A stretch of 64,000 bases of DNA from Tretioscincus oriximinensis (taxonomy: Eukaryota > Chordata > Lepidosauria > Squamata > Gymnophthalmidae). Positions 35,961 to 48,570 of this stretch are shown here, one piece after another. The notes beneath the pieces were generated by a model, which was not told the DNA's origin, did no database searches, and saw only the letters and a list, made by a program, of their open reading frames with translations. How positions within the stretch are numbered: the first letter of the stretch is position 1; the number at the start of each line of letters is the position of its first letter. The stretch covers positions 526,422 to 590,421 of the forward strand of contig JAJVDF010000019.1 of NCBI GenBank assembly GCA_022410635.1. Direction: 5' to 3'. Both the position numbers and the translations under genes were made by a program.

Positions 35961-38700
35961 CCCTGGATATCCAGCACCAGATGCTACTAACCAGTAAGGT
36001 TATTGCAGGTTCTTAGTACTGTTGTCACAGTATCATAGCTTTTGCACACTGTTTCTAGCCATTCAGTAATTTCCTCTCATACAACCTCCCTCCTGGTTTA
36101 TACAGAGACCAGGAAATGAATGTATTGGTGAAAAGGGTCTGAGGGTAGTTAAGTTGCGTTTATCGATAAGTTGTCTTCATTACTCCTTCAAAAGTGATAG
36201 GTGTGATTTGCACTAAATTTTAATCTGTTTCAGAAACTGGTCTAATGGTCCTGCTCTCTATATCACAGATCTTGGCAGAGTCTGTACAAATGGCATGTGA
36301 ACTGCAGGCAGATAACTTTCTGGAATACAATAAGGCAAATCTGTCCTTTGAAGCCCAAACCAGCAAAGGTGTTTATCTGTTCAGCCCTCCCAAAGAAATG
36401 TGAATTTTAGCCATGTGAATGCAGCACATGTAAGGCCTGATTTGCGTTTATCTGATTTAATCCACTTTAGGATTAAAAACTGGAATAGGAATTGGCAGTT
36501 TTAATGGATATGAAAAGTAGGGTGCTGCAGGCATTATAAATTACACTTGATGAAGATTCCTCTTTTTCGTATCAATTAATGCTGTAAATGATTATCCCAG
36601 TTTTTATATGCTAATCTTACTTTAAATGAAGCAGATTGGTTTGATCTTTCTTTGGGTTTCTGTTTTAGGGTCTAAAATGGATTGCTCAACCTCTGCGAAC
36701 AAGGTGTAAGACAGTTCATGCTAATCCACTTCTATTAAAGTAGATTAAATCAGGTTAAAGCATATCAATCCTTAGTGACATTGTGTAGGCCAAATTATTG
36801 CAAATTTCTGGAATCTTGTTAAATGCATTTTATCAACTATGGTGTAGAAAATCTTGTTATATGAGGGAAGCCACCTTTTATTGACAAGTGCAAAATGTTG
36901 CACAAAGCAACATTATTCGAAGAATTATTTGTTTTAAGAATGAAGTTCAACTTTAATGCAAGCATGAATATAAATTATTTTAAAAATTGTTTAATATTTG
37001 TAAAAGATAATCTACAGTTTGATCTGTAATTTATATATGTGGTGCTACAAATCTGATCTTTATTTCTTAAAATTTGTATGCTGTAAGTTTGATGGTGTCT
37101 AGACGCTGCATACTTCTCCCAACTATTGTTGGAGATTCTGAATAAATTTTTTTGCTTTATTTCAGATACCTGTGGTATAGTCTAGAATAATTAACTACAC
37201 TAGAATAAATAGATGCTGTTTGGATGCTATTTAAGGCAGTTCCAAAAATGTGATGCAGATTCTCATGAATCTGATAACTACATTCATCTCTATATGTTTT
37301 TCTCCTACCAGGACAGGTGTGTCAGTTTCATCTGTGAATAACTACTTTTGTTTACGAGTGAGATAAATAAAATGAAATAACATGGGAAGATGGAGATACT
37401 CATAGTGGGTGATCCTGGAACCAGAATAAAAGGAATGCCAATTCTGAATGGATCACATTCCTCCTCCTCANAGTTTATGGGTGATCCTGGCTCTGGATCT
37501 CTTCCTGATTTTTTACATGAACAGTATTCCTTGCTGTATATTATATAAATCTCTATCACTTCTTGCTCTTATTTTAGAAAAGTAAAATCTTACCATGGCA
37601 ACATGCGCCTTCATAACATTTCAACTAAGCATTGCTGACATGATGAACTTGATTTGATTCCAAAGTCAGCGTGAAAGTTTCTGGGTACGAAAATGGCAAT
37701 AAGAATGAATACTTTGGTAGCACTAACTAAGGCTGTGAGCACATGACAAAAACTTATCTTCCCTCATCTTCATGCCCATCCATCCATCTTAATTGGGCCT
37801 TTGCCAGGTATCCCCATGCATCCGGAACAGATCTGCAATAGGTGAGGAATATTGCAGATCTTTTTTGACTACATGGAGAAATGACATGTAGCCCTATTGT
37901 CTATTGCACCCTCATGACGTGATGAGCAGTGCGAGAAGACTCCAGCTAAGAGGAGTGCATGATCACAGCTGGCTGGACATGCACAGCTGTATCTTCCTGA
38001 TTCATCTCATCGGCAAAATCTGCAATCATTAGCTTTCCCCCTTAGTGTGTACAGGACCTAATCAAAGATGCTGGTCATGATATTGAAGCAGGATATGCAT
38101 GGCAATGGTTCCTTCCATTTATAGGACATGAATGCTTTCTTCACCTATGTAAGTAAGCTATTTAATTTCTTCCCTAGTCTCTAATATTGCTGTGGAAATA
38201 GCAAAATTAGAAAACATTTGTTCTTTCTGCAATTACTTTCTATGTCTTCCAAAACAGTCCTAAGCTTTTCTCAGGATATACTTTCAGATAGATTCACAAA
38301 GTGGTAATACTGAAGAAGCAGAGTGAGGAAGTGCTTTTAGAGTGCCTTTTCTTACTTGAGGGAGAAAATTCTGCCGATAGGATTTTCCACCTCTTTGAGT
38401 AGACATAGAACTATGGGATCCTTATGCCCTACAGTCATGGAGCCTGCACAGATTTAGAATATATAAAGTTGCAGTTTTTCTTGTATTGTTTCTCATCTAC
38501 CCAGATCTAAATAAGACATGACACTTACATGGATATTTCAGAAAGTTATCCTAATGAAAAAAAAAATCAAAATGGGTCACAAATTTGCATATGCATATGC
38601 AACATGCCTTATTCCAGATTATATTCCAGAATAAGAACCTGCTACTCTGGTGAAGACTATGGCAGGCACCACCTAGGCTAGGTCATAGTTTGCACCCAGT
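35961..38700. other. A+T-rich intergenic sequence
   Basis: No gene. 37727-38062 has a left end CTAAGGCTGTGAGCACATG and a roughly inverted right end GTGTACAGGACCTAA, so it may be another hAT-like relic. 38590-38690 (TTATTCCAGAATAAG) resembles 42410-42500. Confidence 0.4.
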
Positions 38701-38704
38701 ATGC

Positions 38705-38895
38705 CATATTCACCAAAGAGTGGCTCACACAGTTTTTGTTGCTTCTCCACAAGAGACACCCTGTGATTTAGGAGGAGCTGTGTGAATTCTAAAGAACTGT
38801 GATTGGCTCAAGGTCACCCAGCTGGATTTATGGAGGAGCGTGGAATTGAACTAGGAAACTTCCACTCTACCCATTACACTAAACTGGCTCTAAAA
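38705..38895 (-). repeat. MIR-like CORE-SINE, copy 3 with tRNA-like head
   Basis: AAGAGACACCCTGTGATTTAGG, GATTGGCTCAAGGTCACCCAG and a head ending ACCCATTACACTAAACTGGCTCT. Minus-oriented; the A/T tail is missing. Confidence 0.8.
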
Positions 38896-38963
38896 GGGAA
38901 TAAACACACTATCGAAGAAGCTGAATTAATTATTTTATGTGTTTAGATGGCAGAAAAATTGGG

Positions 38964-39388
38964 CAATTTCAGAGAAATAGCCGTATTTGTCTTACTAGAA
39001 AGTCCAGCAAAGGAGGCTTGTAGCACTTGGAGATTAACAGGAGAAAGGTAGGTGGCATGAATTTCTGTAGACACATCTACTTCAACTTCTTCACTTGGAG
39101 ACTAACAGGAGAAAGGTAGGTGGCATGAACTTTCATAGAAATGTCTAGTTCTACTTCTTCAGAAGTAGACCTGATATAAAAGCTCATGCCACCTACCTTT
39201 TTCCTGTTAGTCTCCAAGTGCTGGAAGCCCTTTGCAGAAAAAATGGAGAAGATTTCCAGGAGCTTATTAGCAAACACAAAGATAGCTTAGTCCCTCAGCA
39301 TCTGAAGAAGTAGACCTGTCTACGAAAGCTTATGCCAACCACTTTTCTCAAGTTAGTCTCAAAGTGCTGCTATCTCCTTTGCTGGACA
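38964..39388. mobile_element. Palindromic MITE, rearranged copy 2
   Basis: It starts AATTTCAGAGAAATAGCC. The arm segment GAGACTAACAGGAGAAAGGTAGGTGGCATGAA-type appears twice in direct order (about 39030 and 39097), then inverted at about 39185 and again at 39305-39388 (AAGTAGACCTGTCTACGAAAGC to CTCCTTTGCTGGAC). At least three half-elements are fused. Confidence 0.8.
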
Positions 39389-39389
39389 A

Positions 39390-40340
39390 AGATAGAAGTG
39401 TGGATTTTTAAAAAGGCTTTTGATGATGGCTGTTGGTGCACTACATCTGCACGAAGCAGCCTGAATCATTTTAGAAGTAGGTCAAAGCCTGCTTTCATGC
39501 AGACATCATGTCCTTAGCCCAAATGAGCAGGACTGCCTTTCTCTGCCCAGTCACTCCCTTCCCCTCCGCCAGCAGAGGTGAAATCTGATGATGCAATAGG
39601 AATCTTTGCATTACCATTNGTCTCTCAAATGCAGTAGCTCCACCTATGTATGAGTGTTACGGAAGTGGCCAACTGGCAACATAGGGATTCCTGTTGCATC
39701 ATTTGATGCTGCTTCTATCTCATCTGAATGCTGGTCTTTGGATCCGAATGCTAGACAGCTTCCTTTGAAGGAACATTGGGTGTGTTTTCCAGCAGAGAAG
39801 TTGAAGACACTGTGGAGAGGACTCAAAGCAGTGGTCTACCACGAATCTGTTTTCAGGGGCTCTTATCACACAAATGGTGTGGATTAGTACTAGACCTATG
39901 CAGATAATGTGTACTGCTGAACTCCTTATATCAGTTTAGTGAATCCATGCATAAAAGTCCTACACTATATCCAGGAGCCTGCAAAAAAAGTTAGTGATAG
40001 AATGGTGAAGATCTGTCACACAGTGTTTATTCGGCTAACACTGCCGAATGACTAGAAATGGACCCAGAAGTCAGCCATTTTATTTTCATTCTAAAGCAGA
40101 AAAAGGAGAAACCAGTTTTATCAATTCATCTTCTCAGCCTTGGTCGTCCAGCATGGTAGCAAAGAAAGTGATTAAGGTCATGATTTGCCCATTGTTTTTC
40201 ATGTCCTGTGCAGTCTGAATCTTGATATAATGAATACAAGCAACTCAGAAGTACCATCTAGTGCCCTTTCTTATAAAGCTGGATATCTGCGGCATTTATA
40301 TAGCTGAAAGGAAGAAGGTTGAATTCCTTTAGAAGTGTGA
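39390..40340. other. Unassigned sequence
   Basis: No gene or confident repeat. Confidence 0.4.
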
Positions 40341-40344
40341 AAAC

Positions 40345-40672
40345 CAGTGGCGGCTGGCCTCTAGGTTCATGGGGTTTAGCGAACACTAAGAGATCAAAAT
40401 CAATGATAAAATCTCCTTTCATAGATGAGTTGCCAACAACTTAAAAAGCTCAAGGCAGGTTTTTTAATTGACAAAAGGGGTCACCAATCCCTGAACCAAT
40501 GGGAGGGCTGCCTAGGAGGGGCTACAGTCTCTCTCTCAGTCTCCGTAGAGGTACCATTTTGTATTGACATTCAACTTGCAGACTGAGAGAGAGTCTGGTA
40601 AGTGCTTTCCTAATTTTGCCGAGACTGGAGGAATTTGCAACCCCCAGTCCCAAACTGCACCAGCTGCCACTG
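40345..40672. mobile_element. hAT MITE with 8-bp target duplication
   Basis: This 328-bp element starts CAGTGGCGGCTGG and ends CCAGCTGCCACTG, an inverted pair with the CAG/CTG-like termini of hAT elements. Flanking 8-mers are GTGAAAAC on the left and GTGACAAC on the right (7 of 8), matching the hAT target-duplication length. It has no transposase. Confidence 0.85.
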
Positions 40673-42080
40673 GTGACAACATGTGCTAACATGAAGTTTC
40701 TTTCACAGATCACACAATGGAGCCTCCACACTGCCATTTTCTCACTTGCTTATCAATTGAACTGCAACTAAGACTTCTGGTGTTTGTCAGGTCCTAATGC
40801 TTGACATTACCTTTGTGTCTGTCTTTGAAGATTCAGAAGCAGCAGCATTGTACAGCAGAGAGGCTACGAAGAGAATTCAAAGAGAGGCGAAGGTTAGATA
40901 GTTGTGTTGTTCAAATGGTTCATGGCAGTCATACCCATGAACCCACAAATCTTGTTTGCATAAAAATGCAGTGCTGCTTGATTTGTCTGATCTGTCACTA
41001 ATCTGGTTTAGTAAACTATTAGCACAGAGTTATTAAGAGTATTAACACTAGATCCATGCAGACAGTGTGTGCATTAGTGATTTTCTTAAAACTTGCTTAA
41101 TAAATTTGTGTATAATCTGGATTTGCTTGATCTAGATTAATTTAGCAATCTGCATTAAATTGGTTGGGCACCATTAGAACCAAGATGAAACATGCTGCAA
41201 TGCAGATTCAATGAATGCACCTTATAACCCTGTTTATGCTATCACTATTCCAGATTAAAGGGCTCTTAATATGAATTTAAATGGGACTGCCATTAGTCCC
41301 ATGCAGACAATGTGTACAACTGATTTCCTTAACCTGGATTACTAGGTAGAGGCATAAATATTCATAGACTAAAGCCCTCATCAGGTTGAACTGGAAATGG
41401 TACACTGTGCCATAACAAAGCAATAACATCAAACTAATTTGAATGGTTTAATTCCTCACCAGGAAAAGGATGAAATCTATCCAGCCTCCAATTAATATCC
41501 TTGTTATTTAAAACTTAATTACTCCCTAGCACATAATGACATCAACAAGAATGTCCTGTGTTGTGAAACAGAAAGAGATCTTGACATCTTGTGATGTAGG
41601 AAATGCATGAAGTAAGCAAGAGAGGCATGATGGATGAGGCAGTTTGTGTGGGAACAACATAAATAAGAAAGAATCTACACACAGTGCCTGAGGCAGGCAA
41701 ATTAACATTAATTTTAGAATGAATTTGTTAAAGGCAACTTCATTCCATCAAGATCTTTCGATCGCATCCTTTTGACATTTTTTAAAAATAACAGGTGTAA
41801 ATAAATCCTCAATTTCTTCATTTCCTTGCCATTCCCTGTTCTGAATTGGGCTCCCCCCTCCCTCCGCTTCTCCTTCCATTTCCCCTTTCCCCCTTTCCCC
41901 TCTCCTTTCCATTCCCTTCCCCTCCTCTTCTTCATCTTTCTCCTCTGTTCCCCCTTTTCCTCCTCTATAAAAAGGAACGTGAAAAGAAAGGCCCAATACA
42001 TTTTTTCAAAAATCGTAATGAAATATTGCGTATATTTTATCTAAATGAATACACACCTTCGTTGTAGTCCAGATCACAGT
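40673..42080. other. A+T-rich intergenic sequence
   Basis: No gene. ATGCAGACARTGTGT occurs at about 41056 and 41301, suggesting an old internal duplication. 41850-41970 is a C/T-rich tract responsible for long low-complexity frames on both strands. Confidence 0.4.
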
Positions 42081-42084
42081 AGAA

Positions 42085-42275
42085 ACAGATAGTCTCTGTA
42101 TGCATTCAGAAGATGCTTGAAGATGCACTTTTTTAACCTCACCTTTGCCTGAAAAAACTGCTCTCCCTTATTTTTTTTATATTGCTGTTTTAATATGTTA
42201 ATTTGGTTTTTATTGTTAACCGCACTGAAACTTTGAATGTAGAGTAGCATAGAAAGATAAATAAATAAATACACA
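42085..42275 (+). repeat. L2-like LINE 3' end, old copy
   Basis: TTGAAGATGCACTTTTTTAACC, TGTTTTAATATGTTAATTTGG, then (TAAA)n at 42258-42271; parallel to 33870-34157. Confidence 0.75.
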
Positions 42276-42279
42276 AATA

Positions 42280-43835
42280 AAAAAGTGGAAAGGAGGAAAA
42301 TAAAGGTCTAGGTCTCTTGCTTCTTACCAATACGTACTCACAAAACAGTTCACAAAAAGACAAATGTTTAAACAAAATGCAATAAAATAATGGCTTTGTC
42401 TGCACTGGGCCTTATTCCAGAATTATGACCCAGAATGGGGAACTGTCACTTGCTTATTGATGTGAGGACTCGCTGTAGTCTGCTCTAGCAAGTGGATGGC
42501 AGATTCCTTTTACACAGGGTTGATAATGTGTTTTAACTATTCCACATTGTTTGCATGGCAATAGAGCTGCAAATTCCTATGCGGTAGATGTGTTTTAACA
42601 GCTCTCTAAAGCACATTACTGGTAGGACACATTGATATGTTTGACTGAAAGTAATACCACTAACAGCACATTAATATGTGAGCATATGTGAGTATGTAGG
42701 ACAGATCTGTGCAGTTAAAATGGAAATGACATTGCAGCATCTTGGATCCAGATTATCTTTAAACTTGCAGCTTTGAAGTTTCAGCACAGTTCAAAGGCTA
42801 CTTACAATGACAGCTTTGAAGCTGCAAAAAGCTTTGTCCTTCCAAACTTTACTTCCAAGACAGTACTAATGGGAACCAAATGCAACATGTGACTGCCAAA
42901 ACATCATGTGCCAACAGTGGTTTGGTGTTTCCACAGCAGCACACCGCACTCCATTCCTAAAATGGATCAGGATGTTACAGCNAATCCACAGAGAACTAAT
43001 AATCAAGTAATGTGGATTAAGGCTGGGTACATGGAAATTAGGGTCAATCTGGAACAAAACCAGTGCAGTCAGAGTCATAGATATTGACTTTACTATTATC
43101 TATTTCTGGTCATGTTACCTGATAATTTTAAATTTTAAACATAAAATTATTTTGAAATAATAATTACGGTAATCTTTTAAAAATATTTATACAACCTTAA
43201 CCTGGCTTGTCTGACATTCTAAAAAGAAAAAGTACTTGCCCCTTTCTGAATTTAAAAGCCATATAAGGGAAACTATTCCATTTACTGCAAGGAGAAAGAT
43301 GTTTTAAATGACTGCATTCTTATTCCTTCTGGTGCTCTGGTAAAATGACCAAGGAATAAATTGCAACTTACCTTCTCTTCTGTCCGTATACAGTGGAGGA
43401 AGGCTGAATTAATTTGAAAGTAATTCCAGGGCAGTGCAGGAACCGGTAGAAAGTAGGACAGTGGTAGGACTTTTCTGGCCAGAAATTTTGACTTGGAGCC
43501 CAAAAATGTGTGAGCTTTCACTTGTCTGCAAACCGTGCACAATTTTTTTTTAATGTCACTTACAGGGTGGGTCAGGAAGTGATGTCATGGTTAGGTGCAT
43601 TTGCTAGAAGCACAGGCCAGAAGTGATATCATTTGTGATGTCACTTCTGTCCCCACCTCTGGTAACTTGGAAAATCCTGTTAAAAATACCCCATACAAGG
43701 TATGAGCGTTTCTCATACTTGTGCCATCGTTAGGGGACTTTTCTCTCACAAAAGTACAAGATTCTCAGACACTTCCCACCACTGGTGGGAGACCTCACTC
43801 CTTAGATGGATTAGGGACTGCACTATCGCACCATG
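42280..43835. other. Unassigned sequence
   Basis: No gene. 43570-43650 carries GGAAGTGATGTCA and GAAGTGATATCA motifs shared with repeats at 46.3 and 54.6 kb. Confidence 0.4.
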
Positions 43836-43837
43836 AG

Positions 43838-43930
43838 AAAGAAGAAGAAGAACTCAGTTTTTATACCCTGCTTTTCTCACCCAAAGGAACTCAAAGTGGT
43901 TTACAAGCTTATTTTTCACCCCTCTCCATA
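43838..43930 (-). repeat. SINE 3' fragment
   Basis: GAAGAAGAAGAACTCAG, TTTTATACCCTGCTTTTCTCACC, AAAGGAACTCAAAGTGG. Only the tail and 3' body remain. Confidence 0.8.
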
Positions 43931-43934
43931 GCCT

Positions 43935-44400
43935 ATACAGAGGGAAGGGAAGGAAGGGTGGAAAGAAGTGAAGGAAGGAAAGGAGGGAAAGAGGAAGGGC
44001 ATCTATTGTGATGGACTAGGTGAGGTGGGGTGGCGGAAGCAGCTGGGTGGGCAGTTGAGGAGACGACGGTGCCGGTAGAGCCGCCTCGCCTATGCCACCA
44101 CCACGTCGTTGCTGGACCACAGTCCCGGGGAGTCACATCCCACAGTGCCGGAGGAACCGCCTTGCTCTACTGCTGTGGCGGGTGGAGAGGGGCAAAGGCG
44201 AGGCGGCTCTACTGGCACTGCCGCCTCCTCAGTAGCCCATCCAACTGCTGCTGCCTTGCCTTCTGCCATTTTTCTCTGTTCAATGGGAACTTCAACACGC
44301 ATTGGATGCGTGAGTTACCTTGAGCCCTCCGTTTGGGATCAAAATGGAGTGGAAAATTCCATTTTCCACTCTGTTTTAAAACTCCAATGCGAATACAGCC
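43935..44400. mobile_element. G+C-rich foldback repeat
   Basis: The left arm, about 44036-44098 (GCAGCTGGGTGGGC, GGTAGAGCCGCCTCGCCT), is mirrored by the right arm, about 44190-44255 (AGGCGAGGCGGCTCTACTGGC, CCCATCCAACTGCTGC). A hAT-like end, AATGCGAATACAGCCC, follows at about 44387. The overlapping frames on both strands are consequences of the palindrome and composition. Confidence 0.6.
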
Positions 44401-44404
44401 CAGG

Positions 44405-45460
44405 GCTCTTAACTGCTGTGCCTTTGAGGTACAGTGAGTGATATTAGGGAGAAGTAAACTTCTCAATTTTTTGCATTTGTGCCTGTGAGGTACAGACAGA
44501 GAGATAAGTGAAGGGTAAATTTCTCAAATTTCTGCATTAAGTTAAAAATATCTGGAGTTTTACCTTTCAAAAAGCATGACAGCCAGGAAATGGTTTTCTC
44601 CAACTGCTTTGTGTCTAAGGCTAATAGAAGATGTTTTCTCTGCTCTGCAATTTGGAGAACTGGCAGCAAGGCTTACATGATCCCAATATTTTTACTTAGT
44701 AGCCTGCTATGTTTAGAATAATGTTTCTCTCCCAAATACAGCATTCATGCTGAGGAAGCCAGTTGTGGACTTTCCTACGTTCTCATCTAGCCTCAGTTTT
44801 GTAAATGGAGTATCAGAGTTTAATCCAAGAAAATCCAGGGAGGGGATTATGTTCTGTGATTTTGATCATTCTTTGGTTGGTTGCTCATATTTTAATTGCT
44901 AAAATACTTTGGTGTAATGTTAAAAAAAAGTATTCAATTTTTTTAAAAGTTGCTGTACTTTTATTTTGGAACATGGGATGGGAAATGTAAATACAGCTCA
45001 GATTTACAGAGGCTTGAAATCCTTTGAAACTTCAATAATGCAACATATTCTGTTTGGGAGATTATTCTAGCTGTCAATAGATGGCAAGATATTGTGTCAT
45101 CATGCAATTTTCTGCTGGCACTGTTAAAATGATTTTGTTATTTCTGTAGCTTGAAACAGCATAATATACTATTGCCTTTCTGTCTCTTGCAATTANCCTA
45201 GAATTAGTACAAGAAATCTAAGATGGTATTTACAGCAAAACCAAAACAAATCTGCATTGGGATTGATTAAGTCTTCTAATACTTAGCATACAGCCTCATC
45301 CTGGTTTATGTCAGTCTTGAGCAATATAGACATGCAATTATGATAGTCTTTATTTAAATGTTTTGTAAAAATCCGGCTGCATTTTCAAAATGGCTGCTTA
45401 GACAGGATAGACAGGATACTGGTAATCAAGGAATGGCTAGAATTGAACAGAGAAGAATAT
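44405..45460. other. Unassigned A+T-rich sequence
   Basis: I see no gene or repeat. Confidence 0.4.
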
Positions 45461-45463
45461 GTA

Positions 45464-45772
45464 CAAGAAGAAGAAGAACTTGGTTCTTATACCCCGCTTT
45501 TCTCACCTTTCAAAGGGACTCAAAGCAGCTTACAAGGATATATTTTGCACGAAGGCTCACATTCTATCTTCCCCACCAGGCTATGGTGGTTCCCATGTAT
45601 CTACTTGCATTCAGTTGCAATTTCTTGCAATTCATGCTTTCGAATAGCTGGGTTGGCTAGAGCTACAGGCTAGTGGAAGGTGCTCACCCCTCCCCACTTC
45701 CAACACAGGGCTTCAAAACCCGATCTCCCAGGCGAGAGACGAGTTCCTAAGCAACTGAGCTATCCGTACCTT
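45464..45772 (-). repeat. tRNA-derived SINE with short GAA tail, full-length copy
   Basis: CAAGAAGAAGAAGAACTTGG, TTCTTATACCCCGCTTTTCTCACC, CCACCAGGCTATGGTGG, and a head ending AAGCAACTGAGCTATCCGTACC. Confidence 0.92.
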
Positions 45773-45774
45773 CT

Positions 45775-46675
45775 GTTCCAGTTTAGGAATTTATCATCTT
45801 ACANCGGAATATCTAAGATCCAGTTCACCAAACTGAACTGACTGTTTTTGAATCTCCAAAGTCCTCATACCAGGCACTGATGTTATGCAAGCTGATCCAG
45901 GACAGGCTATCCAAGTTCAGATATCTTTGCATTTCCACTTTCAGTTGGAGTCAGCTCTTGGGCAGGGGCTACAAGGACTAAAGCCCTGGGCAGCAGGTTG
46001 GTGGCAAATTGCTGGCTGTTTAAATTTAAATTTCTCCCAGTTGCATCTATTGGGCATGTCCCAGCAGCAGCATACATGTACTGCACATGTCCCAGACACC
46101 ACCACGAGCCACCGCTGCTATGCATCATTGTATTACTGCTCTACTGCTCCACCTGTCTGTCTGTGTGCTGCTTTGCTTGCCTGCCCCAGACTNCTACCGC
46201 AGCCCCTGCATAGGCAGCTGAGAGTGGGAAACAGAGAGCATAAGGCAAATGATATCACTTCCTGAATCTGCTTCCAGGAATGGCACCCAGAATGACATAA
46301 CTTTCTGTCCTGTCCCAGAAGTGACATCACTTCCTGTCCTGTCCAAGAAATGACATCACTTCCCCAAATCCAGCCCTGGTTGAAGTGATCTAGACCAAGT
46401 AAATATGCAAATGTCTTAAGTAATCTAATGTTTAGTGTAATTTGATAGTAGATGATCAAATTTGAGATGATCTACTACATCTATAGAGAAGTTTGGGAAC
46501 AATGTTGCTGAATGGTATAAAATTATATTAAACAAATTCACTTTTATTTGGAAAATAAAATTATACTTTCCTGAAAATACTTTCTTGAATATGACTGTGT
46601 TGAGTTTGCCTTGAGTTCTAAATAAAATGGAATGTAGTTTGCTTCTTTTATGGGAGACNTGAAGATCAACTTTAG
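45775..46675. other. Unassigned sequence with ATGACATCACTTCC-type motif array
   Basis: 46246-46365 contains four spaced GA(C/T)AT(C/A)ACTTCCTG-like units. No gene is visible. Confidence 0.5.
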
Positions 46676-46676
46676 G

Positions 46677-46788
46677 CATCTGAAGAAGTAGACCTGTCTA
46701 CGAAAGCTTATGCCAACCCTTTTCTCAAGTTAGTCTCAAAGTGCTGCTAGCTCCTTCGTTAGACTAACACGGGTATTTCTCTGAACTT
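46677..46788. mobile_element. Palindromic MITE, right half (copy 3)
   Basis: GAAGAAGTAGACCTGTCTACG, AAAGCTTATGCC, TTAGTCTCAAAGTGCTGC, ending AGACTAACACGGGTATTTCTCTGAA, the intact terminus of the family. Confidence 0.85.
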
Positions 46789-46789
46789 T

Positions 46790-47495
46790 AGGCAAGATAC
46801 TATTGATATAGTCTTACTAAATTTCTTCCAGATTGAAATTAGCTAAGCCTATTTTCCTATCTAATATGACATACTGAGCTAATGACAGGGGGGGGAAATC
46901 TAGATACAAAGAACATTAATTGTGTATTAGCCATAAGAAAAACATACCAAAATGTGAGCTCACACATCAAATGTGCAATGTTTCGCTACTATTTTGCTGT
47001 TTTTGCCAAAGGCTATTTTTAATATTCAGAGCTAATGTTTCCTTACATCTGTTATTTTTAAAAATTGACCATATTGCACATTTATAGGATTGTGTCTTAA
47101 GTATTCTAGAGGAGGGTTTTTCCTTTACTTACGAGTTGATGTTCTGAAAAACAGTACTTAATCAGATGATATGTTGTCACCAAATTCAGTAAAACCTGCT
47201 CCTTTCATAAAAACAGAGTGTAGGGAAAGTGGGGAGAGCTGCTAGAGAATAAAAGGTTAGGCAGACAAATTACAGCATTAGTAGGAAGGAATTATGTTGG
47301 AATTTGTACATAACAAGGTTATGCCAAGGGACATTCGAGAACAATTTGTAAGAGTGGAAAAACCAATGGGATAATTGAGAGAATTTGGGGATTTATTGTA
47401 AACGTATTTGTAACATCCACTTGGGCAGAGGCTGGGTCTAAGTAGAGGGATAGTTAAAATTTATTGTAAAATATTTGTTAAAGAATGCAAGTGTA
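46790..47495. other. Unassigned A+T-rich sequence
   Basis: I see no gene or repeat. Confidence 0.4.
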
Positions 47496-47497
47496 TA

Positions 47498-47526
47498 ATC
47501 ATCATCATCATCATCATCATCATCAT
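47498..47526. repeat. (ATC)n microsatellite
   Basis: Nearly ten perfect ATC units, just left of a MITE. Confidence 0.95.
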
Positions 47527-47544
47527 GTTCATGAGGAGGAGGTA

Positions 47545-47742
47545 CGCTGACCAGATGATCCCTTCTAGGGGTGGTAGAAACGCGGTTTTGGAGTGCTTCA
47601 CAGTTTTTGCTGAGAATTTTTTTTTTCAAAAAAAGATTTTTTTCCGAAAAAAAATGTTTTTAATTTTTTTCCTCAGGAAAAACCAGGAGGCACTGCAAAA
47701 CTGGGTTTTTACCCCCCCAAAATAGGTGTCATCTGGTCAGCC
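47545..47742. mobile_element. Mariner-like MITE, copy 2
   Basis: This 198-bp element has ends CGCTGACCAGATGATCCC and TGTCATCTGGTCAGCC, TA on both flanks, and an interior of opposed T and A runs. Same family as 4810-4978. Confidence 0.85.
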
Positions 47743-47744
47743 TA

Positions 47745-48239
47745 AGAGGGAACTATGACCAAGTTGTGGGGGGTATGGTGAGCGAACAAGCATACTAGAC
47801 TGGTCTGTTTTCTTCTTTATGTGAAATTCATGTGGATTTCATATAGAATACATTTTAAAGCAGAAATTATTGCTTAAGTGTAGCTAAATACTTAATTTTA
47901 TTTGTTTTGTTGTCTGTCTGCTTATATGAATATGGCTCACCAGGCTTAAAGGTTTTATAAATTATTCTTCAGAGATTGATTCATTTTCAGGGCCAGAAAA
48001 TTTAACTAGGTAATACGTATTATTTGGCCAGATTTTGTACTTAATCAGTGAACCCTGCATAAATTGCATGCTTCTGTTCAGTAAGTTTCTCTACTGCTGG
48101 ACTAGCAGCTGAGAGACTGCCTCATTAAGACATCAGGGAGAAATGAAAAGTTTCTTTTGTTTAGTATTTGAACATGCTCTGTTTAGTGAAACTCTAAAGA
48201 ACCATCTATAAGCACCAACCACAAGTTTCTGTTGTTGCC
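47745..48239. other. Sequence upstream of the COL9A1 promoter
   Basis: No repeat recognised. This repeat-free stretch next to exon 1 may include promoter-proximal elements. Confidence 0.35.
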
Positions 48240-48570
48240 TCGTGCCCCCCTCCCCCAGCAAGCCCCCTTAAGTTGTTAACTGTTCAAGCAGTAATGTCTA
48301 ACTCTACGATTCTCCTCCCTTCCCTCAAGTTCTTTCCTGCTTTTAATACCCTTGCTAAATTCCTCCCTCACACTCTCTCCAGGACACGTAAGCCAGCCCA
48401 ATGCCCACCTCCACGTCGCACCAGGATTATTAAACAGTACATACAGTTTTCATTTTATTCTGCCAGCATCTNCATGGGGCAAAGAGTACTGCCTCTGGTA
48501 CACACTAGTTCTTTCTTTTGATGGGACACAAGACACAACACATCGGTGTCATAGCTACCTCGATACCAAG
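48240..48570 (+). promoter_or_regulatory. COL9A1: Probable COL9A1 long-form promoter and 5' UTR
   Basis: This is about 330 bp directly upstream of the start codon and free of recognisable repeats. It is pyrimidine-rich (CCCTCCCCC near 48247 and several CTCC runs). I see no clear TATA box or CpG island. The transcription start cannot be placed from sequence. An upstream ATG with a short frame occurs near 48401, and the main reading frame stays open upstream to 48352. Position relative to exon 1 is the main evidence. Confidence 0.4.

Noticed and set aside
47498..47526. CRISPR-like or regulatory repeat array
   Set aside because: It is a simple ATC microsatellite. Nothing in this vertebrate DNA resembles a CRISPR array.
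48352..48570. Upstream in-frame ATG as the COL9A1 start
   Set aside because: The residues are unlike collagen IX and would place the signal peptide internally. The ATG at 48571 fits the family.
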